Source of the DNA: JAIVGV01 sp036389335
Lineage (GTDB): Bacteria > Acidobacteriota > Blastocatellia > Pyrinomonadales > Pyrinomonadaceae
DNA length: 64,000 nt
Direction of reading: 5' to 3'
Assembly (NCBI GenBank): GCA_036389335.1
Contig: DASVQC010000064.1
Location: 46,428 to 110,427 of the forward strand
Below the pieces are notes generated by a model. It did no database searches and was not told the DNA's origin. It was given only the letters and a program-made list of their open reading frames with translations. Positions within the stretch are counted from its first letter, which is position 1, and each line of letters opens with the position of its first letter. Both the position numbers and the translations under genes were made by a program. Positions 52,469-61,485 of the stretch are shown piece by piece.

Positions 52469-53542
52469 ATGCCGGAAGTCATCACCGACGCCGGGGAGGT
52501 AACGCCCGAACGTCTGGGCGACATCCTCCGCCGGAGGGGTTTCCTGCCGGGCGGGCGCGTGACGCGCGTCTCCGCGTCGCCGCCGCGCACGCTCTTCACC
52601 TCGGTCGTCTCGCACCTCCGCGCCGAGTACTCGCGCGACGCTGGCCCGGACGCGCCCGCCCGCCTGTTCCTGAAACTCTCGAACCCGGAATTCGCGCCCG
52701 ACGCCCCGCGCGAAGGGCCGCCCGAAGAGATCGACTTCTACGAGAGGATCGCGCCCGCCACGCCCGGCGCGCCCGTGCCGCGCTGCTACGACGCGGCCTA
52801 CTCGCGCGCGACGGGCCGCTCGCACCTCCTGCTCGAAGACCTCTCGGAGACGCACCGGCACCCGCCCGCCCCGTTCCTGCCGACGCTCCCCGAGTGCGGG
52901 TCGGCGGTCGATTGCCTCGCGGGCTTTCACGCGCACTGGTGGGAGCACCCGCGACTCGGCGCGGGCGTGGGGCGGCTGCTCGACGACGCCGCCGTGGAGG
53001 AGCTTGCGCGCGCCGCCGAGGCGCGCTTCGCGGACTTCGCGGACTCCGCGGGCGAGCGCCTGTCGCGCGCCCGGCGCGAGATGATCGGGCGCGTCATCGG
53101 CACGTTCCCGCGCCCGTGGGCGCGCCTGAAGAGCGCGCGCGGGCTGACGCTCACGCACGGCGACGCGCACACGTGGAACTTCCTCTTTCCCCGCGCGCCC
53201 GAGGCCGGGCGGGTCTACCTCATCGACTGGCAGTTGTGGCACCCGCACGTCGGCGCTCGCGATCTCGCCTTCATGATGACGATCTTCTGGTATCCTGAGC
53301 GGCGCGCGAGGACGGAGCTGCCGCTGCTGCGCCGCTATCACGAGAAGTTGAGCGAGGGCGGCGTGCGCGGCTACTCGTGGGACGACTGCTGGGACGACTA
53401 CCGCTGGTCAGCCGTGAGGAACATTTTCATCCCGCTCGGCCAGCGGGCGCGCGGCATGGCCGCGCGGTACTGGTGGTCTAACTTCGAGCGCGCGGTGCTC
53501 GCCTTCGAGGACTTGCGCTGCGCCGAGCTGATTGAGGGCTAA
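52469..53542 (+). CDS. Kinase-fold phosphotransferase (APH/EcKL-like)
   Basis: 357 residues. The aminoglycoside-phosphotransferase-like fold is seen in LFLKLSNPEF (Lys strand), SHLLLEDLSETHRH (hinge), LTLTHGDAHTWNFLF (catalytic loop, HGDxHxxN) and VYLIDWQLWHPHVGARDLAF (DFG-equivalent Asp). The HGD...W and DWQ sequence details resemble the ecdysteroid-kinase-like/DUF1679 group. The substrate is unknown; resistance to an antibiotic is not indicated. The gene ends 8 bp before hemL, so they may share a transcript. A GGAGG motif precedes the ATG. Confidence 0.87.
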   Translation: MPEVITDAGEVTPERLGDILRRRGFLPGGRVTRVSASPPRTLFTSVVSHLRAEYSRDAGPDAPARLFLKLSNPEFAPDAPREGPPEEIDFYERIAPATPGAPVPRCYDAAYSRATGRSHLLLEDLSETHRHPPAPFLPTLPECGSAVDCLAGFHAHWWEHPRLGAGVGRLLDDAAVEELARAAEARFADFADSAGERLSRARREMIGRVIGTFPRPWARLKSARGLTLTHGDAHTWNFLFPRAPEAGRVYLIDWQLWHPHVGARDLAFMMTIFWYPERRARTELPLLRRYHEKLSEGGVRGYSWDDCWDDYRWSAVRNIFIPLGQRARGMAARYWWSNFERAVLAFEDLRCAELIEG

Positions 53543-53550
53543 TCGAAAGC

Positions 53551-54858
53551 ATGACAGCCAAACGCGACGAACGGTCGGACAAGTCTGCGGAGCTTTTCGC
53601 GCGCGCCGTCGAATTGATGCCGGGCGGCGTCAACTCGCCCGTGCGCGCCTTCCGCGGCGTCGGCGGCACGCCGCGCTTCATCCGCGAAGCCAAAGGCGCG
53701 ACGATGACCGACGTTGACGGGCGCACCTACATCGACTACGTCGGCTCGTGGGGCCCGATGATCCTCGGCCACGCCGACCCGGAAGTGATCGGGGCGCTCG
53801 GCGACGCGCTCTCTCGCGGGACGAGCTACGGCGCGCCGACCGGGCTTGAGATCGAGATGGCGGAAGAGGTCGCCGACGCCGTGCCGTCGGTCGAGATGGT
53901 GCGGATGGTCAACAGCGGGACGGAGGCGACGATGTCGGCGCTGCGCCTCGCGCGCGGGGCGACCGGGCGCGCCAAGATCGTCAAGTTCGAGGGCTGTTAC
54001 CACGGGCACGGCGACAGCCTCTTGGTGAAGGCCGGATCGGGCGTCGCCACGCTCGGCCTGCCCGACAGCCCCGGCGTCACCGACGCCGTCGCCCACAACA
54101 CGATCACCGCGCCGTTTAACGACGCCGCCGCCCTCGGACAGGTCTTCGACGCGCACGGTCGCGACATCGCGGCGGTGATCATCGAGCCGGTCGTCGGCAA
54201 CATGGGCTGCGTCGCGCCGCGCGCGAACTATCTGCGGGACGTGCGCGAGATCACGCGCAAAGCCGGCGCGCTGCTCATCTTCGACGAGGTGATGACGGGC
54301 TTCCGCCTCGCGCGCGGCGGCGCGCAGGAGCTTTATGGCGTCGCGCCCGACATCACCACGCTCGGCAAGATCATCGGCGGCGGCCTCCCCGTCGGGGCCT
54401 ACGGCGGCCCGCGCGATCTGATGAACCTCGTCGCGCCCGCCGGCCCCGTCTATCAGGCGGGCACGCTCTCCGGCAACCCGCTCGCCATGACCGCCGGGCT
54501 CACCACGCTCCGGCGGCTGCGCGACAAGTCCGTCTACGAACGACTCGAACGCGCGGGCGCGCGTCTCACCGCCGGGCTCTCCGAAGCCGCGCGCGAGGCC
54601 GGGGTCGAGACCGTGACGAACCGCGTCGGCTCGATGTTCACAGGCTTCTTCACGGGCGAGCCCGTCACCGACTGGACGACCGCCTCGCGCGCCGACCGCG
54701 CCCTCTACGGCAAGTTCTTCCACGCCATGCTCGAAGAAGGCGTCTACCTCGCGCCCTCCCAATTCGAGGCGGCCTTCATCAGCCTCGCACACACCGACGA
54801 ACTGTTAGACCGCACGGTCGAAGCGGCGCGAAAGGCTTTCGCTCGGCTGGCGAGTTGA
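53551..54858 (+). CDS. hemL: Glutamate-1-semialdehyde 2,1-aminomutase
   Basis: 435 residues, normal for HemL. PLP enzyme that converts glutamate-1-semialdehyde to 5-aminolevulinate, the first dedicated intermediate of the C5 haem route. Motifs: ELMPGGVNSPVRAFRGVGG, DYVGSWGPMILGHADP, VNSGTEATMSALRLARGAT, KFEGCYHGHGDSLLVKAGSG, LLIFDEVMTGFR (PLP Asp) and TTLGKIIGGGLPVGAYGG with the Schiff-base Lys. Its product feeds the pathway ending in hemE, hemH and hemY at 7.5-11.9 kb. It lies 8 bp after the phosphotransferase gene. Confidence 0.97.
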   Translation: MTAKRDERSDKSAELFARAVELMPGGVNSPVRAFRGVGGTPRFIREAKGATMTDVDGRTYIDYVGSWGPMILGHADPEVIGALGDALSRGTSYGAPTGLEIEMAEEVADAVPSVEMVRMVNSGTEATMSALRLARGATGRAKIVKFEGCYHGHGDSLLVKAGSGVATLGLPDSPGVTDAVAHNTITAPFNDAAALGQVFDAHGRDIAAVIIEPVVGNMGCVAPRANYLRDVREITRKAGALLIFDEVMTGFRLARGGAQELYGVAPDITTLGKIIGGGLPVGAYGGPRDLMNLVAPAGPVYQAGTLSGNPLAMTAGLTTLRRLRDKSVYERLERAGARLTAGLSEAAREAGVETVTNRVGSMFTGFFTGEPVTDWTTASRADRALYGKFFHAMLEEGVYLAPSQFEAAFISLAHTDELLDRTVEAARKAFARLAS

Positions 54859-54956
54859 ACGCCGAGGGCGCGGGCGACGCACGATACCGCATCGGGGAAT
54901 CACTGTTGAACTTAGCGGCATTCGGTATCGTACTGGCCTGCAGGAGGTGAGAGCGG

Positions 54957-55421
54957 ATGTATTGTCCATCTTGCGGCGCGTCCGTCGCGCAGGGCTTGGG
55001 CTACTGTAATTATTGCGGCGCAAAGTTGGGCGGGAAGGAAGGCGATGGCCTCATCAAATCATCAGAAGTGAGACCCGAGTCCCTCATATTCGGCATGGTG
55101 GCGGTCTTGGTCTTCGGCTTCGTAGCCATCACGTTCCTCATGATGGCGATGAAAATGGTCGGCTTAGATGTGGGGCAGATTCTCGCTCTCACGATACTGA
55201 GCTTTCTCATAGTGCTGCTGGTCGAAGGCGTGTTCATCTGGCAGCTATGGCGTCGCAAGCGCGGCGCTAAAGAAACAGGCGACACTGCGCTGTCGAAGGG
55301 GCAAGCGACGAGAGAGCTTGATGCGGCACAGCCGCGAGTGCTGCTAGGGCCCATGCCGAGCGTGACCGAGCATACGACTCGGGCATTTGAGCCGATCTAC
55401 AGCGAGCGAAAATCAGAATGA
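54957..55421 (+). CDS. Zinc-ribbon membrane protein with C-terminal SVTEHTT motif
   Basis: 154 residues, with AGGAGGTGAGAGCGG before the ATG. The zinc ribbon is MYCPSCGASVAQGLGYCNYCG. Two membrane segments follow (LIFGMVAVLVFGFVAITFLM and ILALTILSFLIVLLVEGVFI). The tail ends MPSVTEHTTRAFEPIYSE, matching the ASVTEGTT and PSVTEGTT tails of the proteins at 41.7 and 42.4 kb. Base composition is lower in GC than the neighbours. The function is unknown; the shared tail suggests a common partner. Confidence 0.87.
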   Translation: MYCPSCGASVAQGLGYCNYCGAKLGGKEGDGLIKSSEVRPESLIFGMVAVLVFGFVAITFLMMAMKMVGLDVGQILALTILSFLIVLLVEGVFIWQLWRRKRGAKETGDTALSKGQATRELDAAQPRVLLGPMPSVTEHTTRAFEPIYSERKSE

Positions 55422-55722
55422 AGATTCGCCGTTTACGCCGCGCCGCGCATAACAACTCATCCGACCGGAGCGCGGGATAGCAACTCTTTCATGCTTGTCT
55501 TTTGCGGCGCGGCTCGTGTGCTGCGCGCCCGCGCCCGGTCAACTCCGGCGTCCGGCGGACGTCGACCGCCAGACCTTCGCGTGCGGCAGCCGAGTGCTGA
55601 TTATGGAGGCGGGTCCCGTCCCGGAGGCGTCATCTGTCACGGGGTCGCCCTGTCGCCGTCGGACAAGTCGTATCCGGGTTCCCCGGCCAAGTTGAAACGA
55701 TAGAGAGATTCTGGAGGTCTCG
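55422..55722. other. Intergenic region without supported gene
   Basis: Two short overlapping frames near 55491-55703 are open, one with a lipoprotein-like start (LVCCAPAPG), but neither has a ribosome binding site or convincing codon pattern. The stretch may be a decayed gene. GGAGGTCTCG just before 55723 serves the next gene. Confidence 0.4.
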
Positions 55723-56163
55723 ATGAATAAGGCGAGTTGGATACTGCTCACCGTCCTCGGCGTCGCGATCACGCTCATCAGCCTGGTCTCAGCCGCCCAC
55801 GCATACCGGACGAGCGACGATTACGGCATCGGGGCCTCGCGGGTGTCTAGGGTCTCCGGCGGCGACGCGGGCGTCGCCACCGCCCTGCGCGGCATCCGCG
55901 GCACCTCCGCCGCCTACGCGGCGGCCTTCGGCGTCCTGTTCCTCGCCGTCGTGCTCGGGCCGTACCGGCGCGGCGACGCGTGGGCGTGGAAGGCGCTGCT
56001 CGTCGCCGGACTGACGCAGTGTGTGCTCGTCCTGCTGCGCGTCCCCATACTCGGCACGCGGCTCGGCATCTCCGCGGCGGTGACGCAGATCGTCCCCCTG
56101 ATCGTGGGGCTCCTGCTCGGCGTCGGGCGGCTCAAGGGCCCGCACCGCCCGGCGGGCGGATGA
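55723..56163 (+). CDS. Small integral membrane protein of unknown function
   Basis: 146 residues with about four membrane segments: ASWILLTVLGVAITLISLVSAAHA, AYAAAFGVLFLAVVLGPY, AWKALLVAGLTQCVLVLLR and ITQIVPLIVGLLLGVG-type end (VTQIVPLIVGLLLGVG). CTGGAGGTCTCG precedes the ATG and is a good ribosome binding site. No family recognised with confidence. It is a stand-alone gene in a row of small plus-strand genes. The sequence suggests a DUF-type inner-membrane protein rather than a transporter with known motifs. Confidence 0.82.
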   Translation: MNKASWILLTVLGVAITLISLVSAAHAYRTSDDYGIGASRVSRVSGGDAGVATALRGIRGTSAAYAAAFGVLFLAVVLGPYRRGDAWAWKALLVAGLTQCVLVLLRVPILGTRLGISAAVTQIVPLIVGLLLGVGRLKGPHRPAGG

Positions 56164-56302
56164 ACTTGACGAACGCCTCACGCCGCGCGGCGGCGCGTGC
56201 CCGTTGATTTCAAGTCGGTCGCACGGCGCGGCTGGATCGAGTGGCGAGGCGGCTGCCGCCTTAGTGGTATCGCGGGCTCCGCAAATAAGCTATTCTCCGG
56301 CG

Positions 56303-56692
56303 ATGAGAAGCCTACGCAGGATGTGCGCGCCGACTCGAAGACTTTTGATCCGCTGCGTCGTCCTCACGATTTCGTTGGCCGCGGCTGCCCCCCCCGTCCC
56401 GGCACAGTCCGGTCGGAGCTGGATGGGCGGGATGGTCTTCGCGGAGTCAGACACGCAGGGCTTCGGCGGCGCGCTCGTAGAGTTGGTCGGCGATGCGGAT
56501 TCGCCGCGCCTGCGATCCAAGAAGCTCTCGACGAACACCGACAAGGGCGGCAAGTATTCGTTCAAAGAGATACCTTACGGCGATTACACGTTCCGGGTCT
56601 CGGCGGGCGGCTTCGCCACCTACGAGATCAAGCTTTACGTCGCGCCGGACACGGGGACGACGGTGCACGTTAAGTTAAGGAAGCAGAGCTGA
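56303..56692 (+). CDS. Secreted protein with carboxypeptidase-regulatory-like domain
   Basis: 129 residues from ATG 56303; the longer frame upstream has no support. A signal peptide (LLIRCVVLTISLAAAAPPVPAQ) leads to a single beta-sandwich domain: GGMVFAESDTQGFGGALVELVGD, TNTDKGGKYSFKEIPYGDYTFRVSAGGFATYEI and TGTTVHVKLRKQS. This matches the CarboxypepD_reg/CNA-B-like fold also found at the N-terminus of the TonB receptor at 21.5 kb. It is likely exported and may bind a surface partner. Confidence 0.84.
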   Translation: MRSLRRMCAPTRRLLIRCVVLTISLAAAAPPVPAQSGRSWMGGMVFAESDTQGFGGALVELVGDADSPRLRSKKLSTNTDKGGKYSFKEIPYGDYTFRVSAGGFATYEIKLYVAPDTGTTVHVKLRKQS

Positions 56693-56861
56693 GGGATGCT
56701 TCGACGTGCGGCCCGCGCCGTAAAGAAGCTCGACGCCTGACGCGGGGGAGCAGCCGGACTCGCCCCCCGCCGACTTCCCCACCCCAAAGCCAGACTCCTC
56801 GCCAGCCGCCCCGGCGCGGGGCTCACCGGGCGCGAATCAGAGTCGGCGACAGGAAACGATC

Positions 56862-57584
56862 ATGCACATGCCCCGCCGCGCCGTGATAAGTTTTATCGTC
56901 GGGTGCGCTTGCGCCCTGAGCGCGCGCGGCCTCGGCGCGCCGCGGCAGGTGAGGCAGACGCCCGAAGTCGTAGAGGCTTACCGCGTGTGCGAGAGCTTCC
57001 AGCACCTGCTCGGCGAGAATCTGGACTTCGAGCGCGCTTACGAGGCGACGTTTACGAAGGACGCGGCGCGGCGGCGCGCCATCGCCGTCGGCGACGGCGA
57101 GTTCGGGGGGCGCAACTCGGCGGGCGTCGACGGCGAGCTGCTCGTCAAGGCGTACAAGCTGCGGATGCAGATCTTCTTCCTGCTCATGCCGCTGTTCAGC
57201 CCCGGCGGCGAAGGCGAGGCGGCGTTGTTCTTCCCGCCCGACATCGAGGCGATCATCGAGCGCCAGCCGCCCGCCGACGCGCGCGGCTTCGGCGAATACG
57301 TCTCGCAGTTGGGGCGCGACGCGGCGCGCTTCCGCGCGCACCTTGAGCGGCTCGGCGCGGAGCGCGCTTCGGTCGCCGAGCGCGTCCGCAAGTTCAAGTC
57401 CGAGATGCTCTCGGCCAAGCTCGCGCCGCCCGCCGACCGCAAGGTCGAGCCGCTGCGCGGCTACTACCGCTCCGGCGTGTTGGGCGCGGGCGATCCCTAC
57501 TACGAGATCGACGGCTGCGTCGTCGCGGGCGAGCGGGGGCGGATGCGGATCGTCGGGCTGAAGCTCTTCAGCCGACTTTTCTGA
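56862..57584 (+). CDS. Exported protein of unknown function
   Basis: 240 residues. The N-terminus (AVISFIVGCACALSARGLGA) is a signal peptide or anchor. The mature part is mainly helical (VVEAYRVCESFQHLLGENLDFERAYEATF; LLVKAYKLRMQIFFLLMPLF; FRAHLERLGAERASVAERVRKFKSEML), and ends with a small strand region GDPYYEIDGCVVAGERGRMRIVGLKLF. No family recognised. It converges with the histidine kinase gene. A GGCGACAGGAAACGATC stretch precedes the ATG with a weak ribosome binding site. Confidence 0.75.
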   Translation: MHMPRRAVISFIVGCACALSARGLGAPRQVRQTPEVVEAYRVCESFQHLLGENLDFERAYEATFTKDAARRRAIAVGDGEFGGRNSAGVDGELLVKAYKLRMQIFFLLMPLFSPGGEGEAALFFPPDIEAIIERQPPADARGFGEYVSQLGRDAARFRAHLERLGAERASVAERVRKFKSEMLSAKLAPPADRKVEPLRGYYRSGVLGAGDPYYEIDGCVVAGERGRMRIVGLKLFSRLF

Positions 57585-57620
57585 GCGGGGCTCTTCTCAA
57601 CTCGAACCTGAATGCCGATC

Positions 57621-59465
57621 CTACCTGAGCGGCAGATCGACGCGGAAGCTCGTGCCCTCGCCGGGCGCGCTCTCGACCGTGATCGCGCCGCCGTGCTGCT
57701 CGACGATCTTCTTGACGATGGCTAAGCCCAGACCCGTGCCGCGCTGCTTCGTGGTGAAGAAGGGCTCGAAGAGGTGCGCGCGCGTCCGCTCGTCCATCCC
57801 CGCGCCGCGGTCGGCCACCGTCACGCGCGCGAAGGGCACGCGCTCCCCGGAGCCGTTGCCGCCCGCCTTGACGAGCCGCCCTTCGGCCCGCTCGGTCGTG
57901 ATCGTGACGGGCGAGCCGGCGGGGCTCGCGTCCGCCGCGTTGGCGACGAGGTTGATGAAGACCTGCTGCAACTGGTCGGCGTCCAAGTCGCCCGCCAGCG
58001 GCTCGTCCGTGTAGTCCTTCCGGATCGGCGTCTCGCGCTCGCGCAGGCGCTCCTCCACGAGTTCGAGGCTCGAATCGATCAACTTGTGCAGCTCGACGTG
58101 GGAGCGCGCGAGCGGCTTCTCGCGCGAGTACTGCGTCACGTCCACGGTCAGCTTGTTGAGGTGCTCGATGCCGCGCTCGACGAGGTCGATGGTCGAGTGG
58201 GCCTCCTCGCCGCTCGTCATGTCGCGCAGCATGGCGACGCCGAGGCGGATGCTGCCCAGAGGGTTCTTGATCTCGTGCGCGACCTGCGCCGCCGCCTGCC
58301 CGACCGCCGCGAGCGCGGTCTTGCGCCGCAACTCCGACTCGTTGTGCGCCGCCTCGGTCACGTCCACGAGCGTGAGAATCTGCCCGTGCTCGCCGTCGAT
58401 GTTGAGCGGCGAAGAGTAGACCTCGAAGTCGCGCGGGTCGGGCTCGCCCTCGGGCGTGAAGACCCAGCGCCCGCGGTAGGTCGCCTCCTCGACGCGCGCC
58501 GAGGTCGCCGCCGCGAACAGCTTCATCGCGTCGGGCGGCGCGATCTCGTCGTGGACGGAAGAGCCGACCGCCGCGCGCGGGAAGAGCTTGAGGAACGGGC
58601 GGTTCGCGCTGCGGACGTGCTCGCGCCCGTCTATCGCCGCCACCGCCGAGACCATCCCCTCCAACATCTGCGCGCTGAAGGCGCGCTCGCGGCGCGACTC
58701 TTCGAGGCTGCGCCGGAGCTGCCGGAAGCGCCGCTGCAACTCCCACACGCTCGTCGCCGCGATGACCGTGGAGAGGAGCACGGCCAAGTAGGTGAGGCGG
58801 CGCGTCTCGCCCTGCGCGTGCTCGTAGAGGCGGCGGCGCTCCTCGTTGACCTCCTCCTGCTGCTTGTTCGCCTCGGCGAGCAGCCCCTCCGCCTGACGGT
58901 CTAGCTCGCGGAACTTCACGAAGCCGCCCGTCGAATAGGCGTCGGCGTCGCGCGTGCTCTCGACGAAGTCGCGCGCGGCGGCGGCGAAGGCCTGACCCTG
59001 CGGCGTCTGCGAGCGCGGCGTGCGCTCGAAGGCGGAGAGCTGCTTGCGCGCGTCGTCGCGGGCGTTGCCGAGCTTGGTGTCGAAGGGGTTGATGATGCCG
59101 CCGCGCGACTCGCGCGTGCCGCGGTCGCGCGCCTCGAAGTCGAGCCGCAGGAACGCGCCGCGCAGATCGAGCAGCGATTGCACGCCGCGCGTCTGCCGCT
59201 GCTGCGCGCTCTGCGTCTGGTCGCTGACGTTGCGCAGCTCGTTAGTGCTCAGCCTGCCGAGGGCGAAGACGACGACGAGGAGGAGCACGAAGCTGACCAC
59301 CATCAGGGGCAGGGTCGGCGCGACCGACTCGCGCGCGAGCCGCGCGGCGAGGCCGCCCCCCGCGCCGTGCGCGCGCTTGGCCTCCGTCCCCGTCGGCAGT
59401 CGGCTGTAGACGACGCGGCCCTCGTCGCGCCCGCCCGGCTCGTGAATCTTCCTCTCGTCGCCCAT
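57621..59465 (-). CDS. Membrane sensor histidine kinase
   Basis: 614 residues. A membrane segment lies at about 50-72 (LPLMVVSFVLLLVVVFALGRL), then a helical extracytoplasmic sensor region of about 140 residues, and a second membrane segment (LTYLAVLLSTVIAATSVWELQ). A PAS-like domain follows (MVSAVAAIDGREHVRSANRPFLKLF ... VYSSPLNIDGEHGQILTLVDVT). The kinase core has the H-box AAQVAHEIKNPLGSIRLG, N-box QQVFINLVANAADAS, G1 VADRGAGMD and G2 GTGLGLAIVKKIVEQHGG. The cognate response regulator is not adjacent, so this is an orphan kinase. The input signal is unknown. Confidence 0.94.
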   Translation of the reverse strand: MGDERKIHEPGGRDEGRVVYSRLPTGTEAKRAHGAGGGLAARLARESVAPTLPLMVVSFVLLLVVVFALGRLSTNELRNVSDQTQSAQQRQTRGVQSLLDLRGAFLRLDFEARDRGTRESRGGIINPFDTKLGNARDDARKQLSAFERTPRSQTPQGQAFAAAARDFVESTRDADAYSTGGFVKFRELDRQAEGLLAEANKQQEEVNEERRRLYEHAQGETRRLTYLAVLLSTVIAATSVWELQRRFRQLRRSLEESRRERAFSAQMLEGMVSAVAAIDGREHVRSANRPFLKLFPRAAVGSSVHDEIAPPDAMKLFAAATSARVEEATYRGRWVFTPEGEPDPRDFEVYSSPLNIDGEHGQILTLVDVTEAAHNESELRRKTALAAVGQAAAQVAHEIKNPLGSIRLGVAMLRDMTSGEEAHSTIDLVERGIEHLNKLTVDVTQYSREKPLARSHVELHKLIDSSLELVEERLRERETPIRKDYTDEPLAGDLDADQLQQVFINLVANAADASPAGSPVTITTERAEGRLVKAGGNGSGERVPFARVTVADRGAGMDERTRAHLFEPFFTTKQRGTGLGLAIVKKIVEQHGGAITVESAPGEGTSFRVDLPLR

Positions 59466-59529
59466 CGGTTAAGGGATCGGAATGCGCCGCGCGGATCGCC
59501 AGCCGTGCCCGGAAAGTTTTTCGCCGCGC

Positions 59530-61485
59530 TCAGAACGTTTTGGGCGGGGGGTTCTTCGTCCGCTGCAAGACGGCGCGGCAGAGCGCGACGAGCGCGACGC
59601 CGCGCGCCTCCGGCGCGGCGATCTTTTCGAGCGCGCCGAGCCCGTCCTCGAACTGCCGCGCGCCGAACGCCGAAGCCGCGGCCTTGATGCCGAACCCGTT
59701 GGTGCCGAAACTGTAGTCCTGCGCCGTCAGCCCCGCGAAGCGTTTGGCGAGCGGCGCGCGCTCGTCCTCCCAGTCGCCTTCGGCGCCCGACTGGTTCGTG
59801 ATCTTCACCGCCTCGGCGAGCGTCTGCGCGGCGAGCAACTGATCGAACTCGGCGTAGAGGGCGGCGACGCCGAAAGCCGCGCGCGCCGCGTCGCCGTCCG
59901 GCTCCGCCGACTTCAGGACGGCGCGCGCCTCCTGCAACCACTCCGACGCGCGCGCCGCGTCCTTCGCCTCGAAGAGCCTGCGCGCGCCTAGCACGTAAGA
60001 GGCCGCGCGCTCCGACGGCTCGCCGTTGCGCTTGGCGAGCGCGGCGGCGCGCTCAAGGCCCCCTTCCCTGTCGCCGTCTTTGCCCCCTTTGATCGCGTCG
60101 AGCGTCGCGCGGTAGGTCAGCCAGTCCGAGACGCCCTGCCTGAGCTGCGCGTCCTTGATGTTCTGCGCGAGCGAGAACCCGCGCTCGTAGGTCTCGACTT
60201 CCGTGGCGAGCGCGGCCTTCGCGTAGGCGATGTCGCGCGCGAGCGGGTCGGTCTCCTTGCGCGCCGCCTCTTCGAGCGCGTCGACGCGGCGCGACAGGTA
60301 CTCCTTCAAACTCTCGCCCGTGCGCGGCGCGGGCCGGTCGGGCGACGCGGCGCGCGGCGCGGCGGAGAACTGCGCGTCCACTTCGAGCTGCTGCGCCCTG
60401 CGTTGCAGCGACGCCGACAGCTCCGCGAACTGCGGCGCCGTCATCCGGCTCACCAGCATCCCGATGACGCTGACCTGCGCGCGCGCCGCCTCCTGGGAGC
60501 TGGCGCTGGCCGACGGGAGCGGCGAGTTGAGCACCGCGGCGGAGGCGGCGCGCAGGAATTCGGTGACGAGCGCGGGGTCGAGCTGCGCGGCGGCCTTCAC
60601 GGTCGGCGGGTTCGCCGCCACGGCCATCGGGAAGCTGCCGCGATCCTCCGTGGTGTTCGCCCCGACGACGCGGCCCGGCGTGTAGAGGTACGAGGAGAGG
60701 ACGTAAATCTCGTTCGGGTCGGCGAGCCCCGCCGCTTGCAGCCGCGCGAGGGCGGAGCGGAAGACCCCGGAGGCGAGCTTAAAATCCCTCTCCTGAATCG
60801 CGATGAGCACGTTCTGGAAGCCGAACGAGACGCCGTCGCGCAGGCTCTCGGTCGCTAACTCGGCCGCCGCCTGCGGGTTCGTCGCGGCGACGGAGAGGGC
60901 CATCTGCAACAGCACCGTGCTGCGCGGCGTGCGGTCGTCGAAGGCCCCGCGCGGCTGGGAGCCCGCCGCCGCCTCGGCCTCGTCGGCCATCTGGCCGAGC
61001 CAACGTTCGGCGAGCGCGCGGTCGCGCCGGCGCGCGACGAGCAAGACCTGCTGCCGCGCCTCCGTGCGCGGCGTGACGTGGCGGTAGCGCGCGAGCGGCG
61101 ACGACTGCTTCGGCTCTTCGACGCGCGCCGCCGCCTCCCACGCCCGCGCGAGGTAAGCGCGCGCCGCCTCCGCGTCCGACTCCCACACCAAGTCCGCGAC
61201 CTGAGAGCCGACGCGCGCCGCGGCGGCGGCGTCCTTCCAGCCGCGCGCGTCGTCGCCGACCGAGCGCAGCACGTCGAGCGCGCGTGAGCGCGCCTGCTGT
61301 TCCAGAATGTCAGACGGTTCGGTCGCGCGCGGGCGCGGCTTCGCCTTCTCCGGCGCGGGTCGCGGCTTCTGCGCCGGCGGCTGCCGCCCGACGGCTGCCG
61401 TCGCGGGCGCGGCGACGCAGGCGAGGGCGAGTGCGACGCGGGCCGCGCGCGCGGCGCGTCTGGGCGTGTGCGTCACCAGTCCCAT
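59530..61485 (-). CDS. Large secreted helical-repeat protein of unknown function
   Basis: 651 residues. A signal peptide (VALALACVAAPATAAVG) is followed by a Pro/Lys-rich linker and a body of paired helices resembling TPR-like repeats: VADLVWESDAEAARAYLARAWEAA, RRDRALAERWLGQMADEAEA, VAATNPQAAAELATESLRDG, ASYVLGARRLFEAKDAARASEWLQEARAVL and AVKITNQSGAEGDW. No enzyme motif is visible. Its start overlaps the stop of the preceding exported-protein gene by 13 bases, suggesting co-expression. Homologues with this layout in acidobacteria are usually annotated as hypothetical. Confidence 0.84.
   Translation of the reverse strand: MGLVTHTPRRAARAARVALALACVAAPATAAVGRQPPAQKPRPAPEKAKPRPRATEPSDILEQQARSRALDVLRSVGDDARGWKDAAAAARVGSQVADLVWESDAEAARAYLARAWEAAARVEEPKQSSPLARYRHVTPRTEARQQVLLVARRRDRALAERWLGQMADEAEAAAGSQPRGAFDDRTPRSTVLLQMALSVAATNPQAAAELATESLRDGVSFGFQNVLIAIQERDFKLASGVFRSALARLQAAGLADPNEIYVLSSYLYTPGRVVGANTTEDRGSFPMAVAANPPTVKAAAQLDPALVTEFLRAASAAVLNSPLPSASASSQEAARAQVSVIGMLVSRMTAPQFAELSASLQRRAQQLEVDAQFSAAPRAASPDRPAPRTGESLKEYLSRRVDALEEAARKETDPLARDIAYAKAALATEVETYERGFSLAQNIKDAQLRQGVSDWLTYRATLDAIKGGKDGDREGGLERAAALAKRNGEPSERAASYVLGARRLFEAKDAARASEWLQEARAVLKSAEPDGDAARAAFGVAALYAEFDQLLAAQTLAEAVKITNQSGAEGDWEDERAPLAKRFAGLTAQDYSFGTNGFGIKAAASAFGARQFEDGLGALEKIAAPEARGVALVALCRAVLQRTKNPPPKTF

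Noticed and set aside
51182..53341. 719-codon open frame on the minus strand
   Set aside because: It is antisense to two recognisable plus-strand genes and encodes an Arg/Ala/Val-rich product without motifs.
55491..55703. Two overlapping short frames as genes
   Set aside because: No ribosome binding site, no family pattern and competing frames of equal length.
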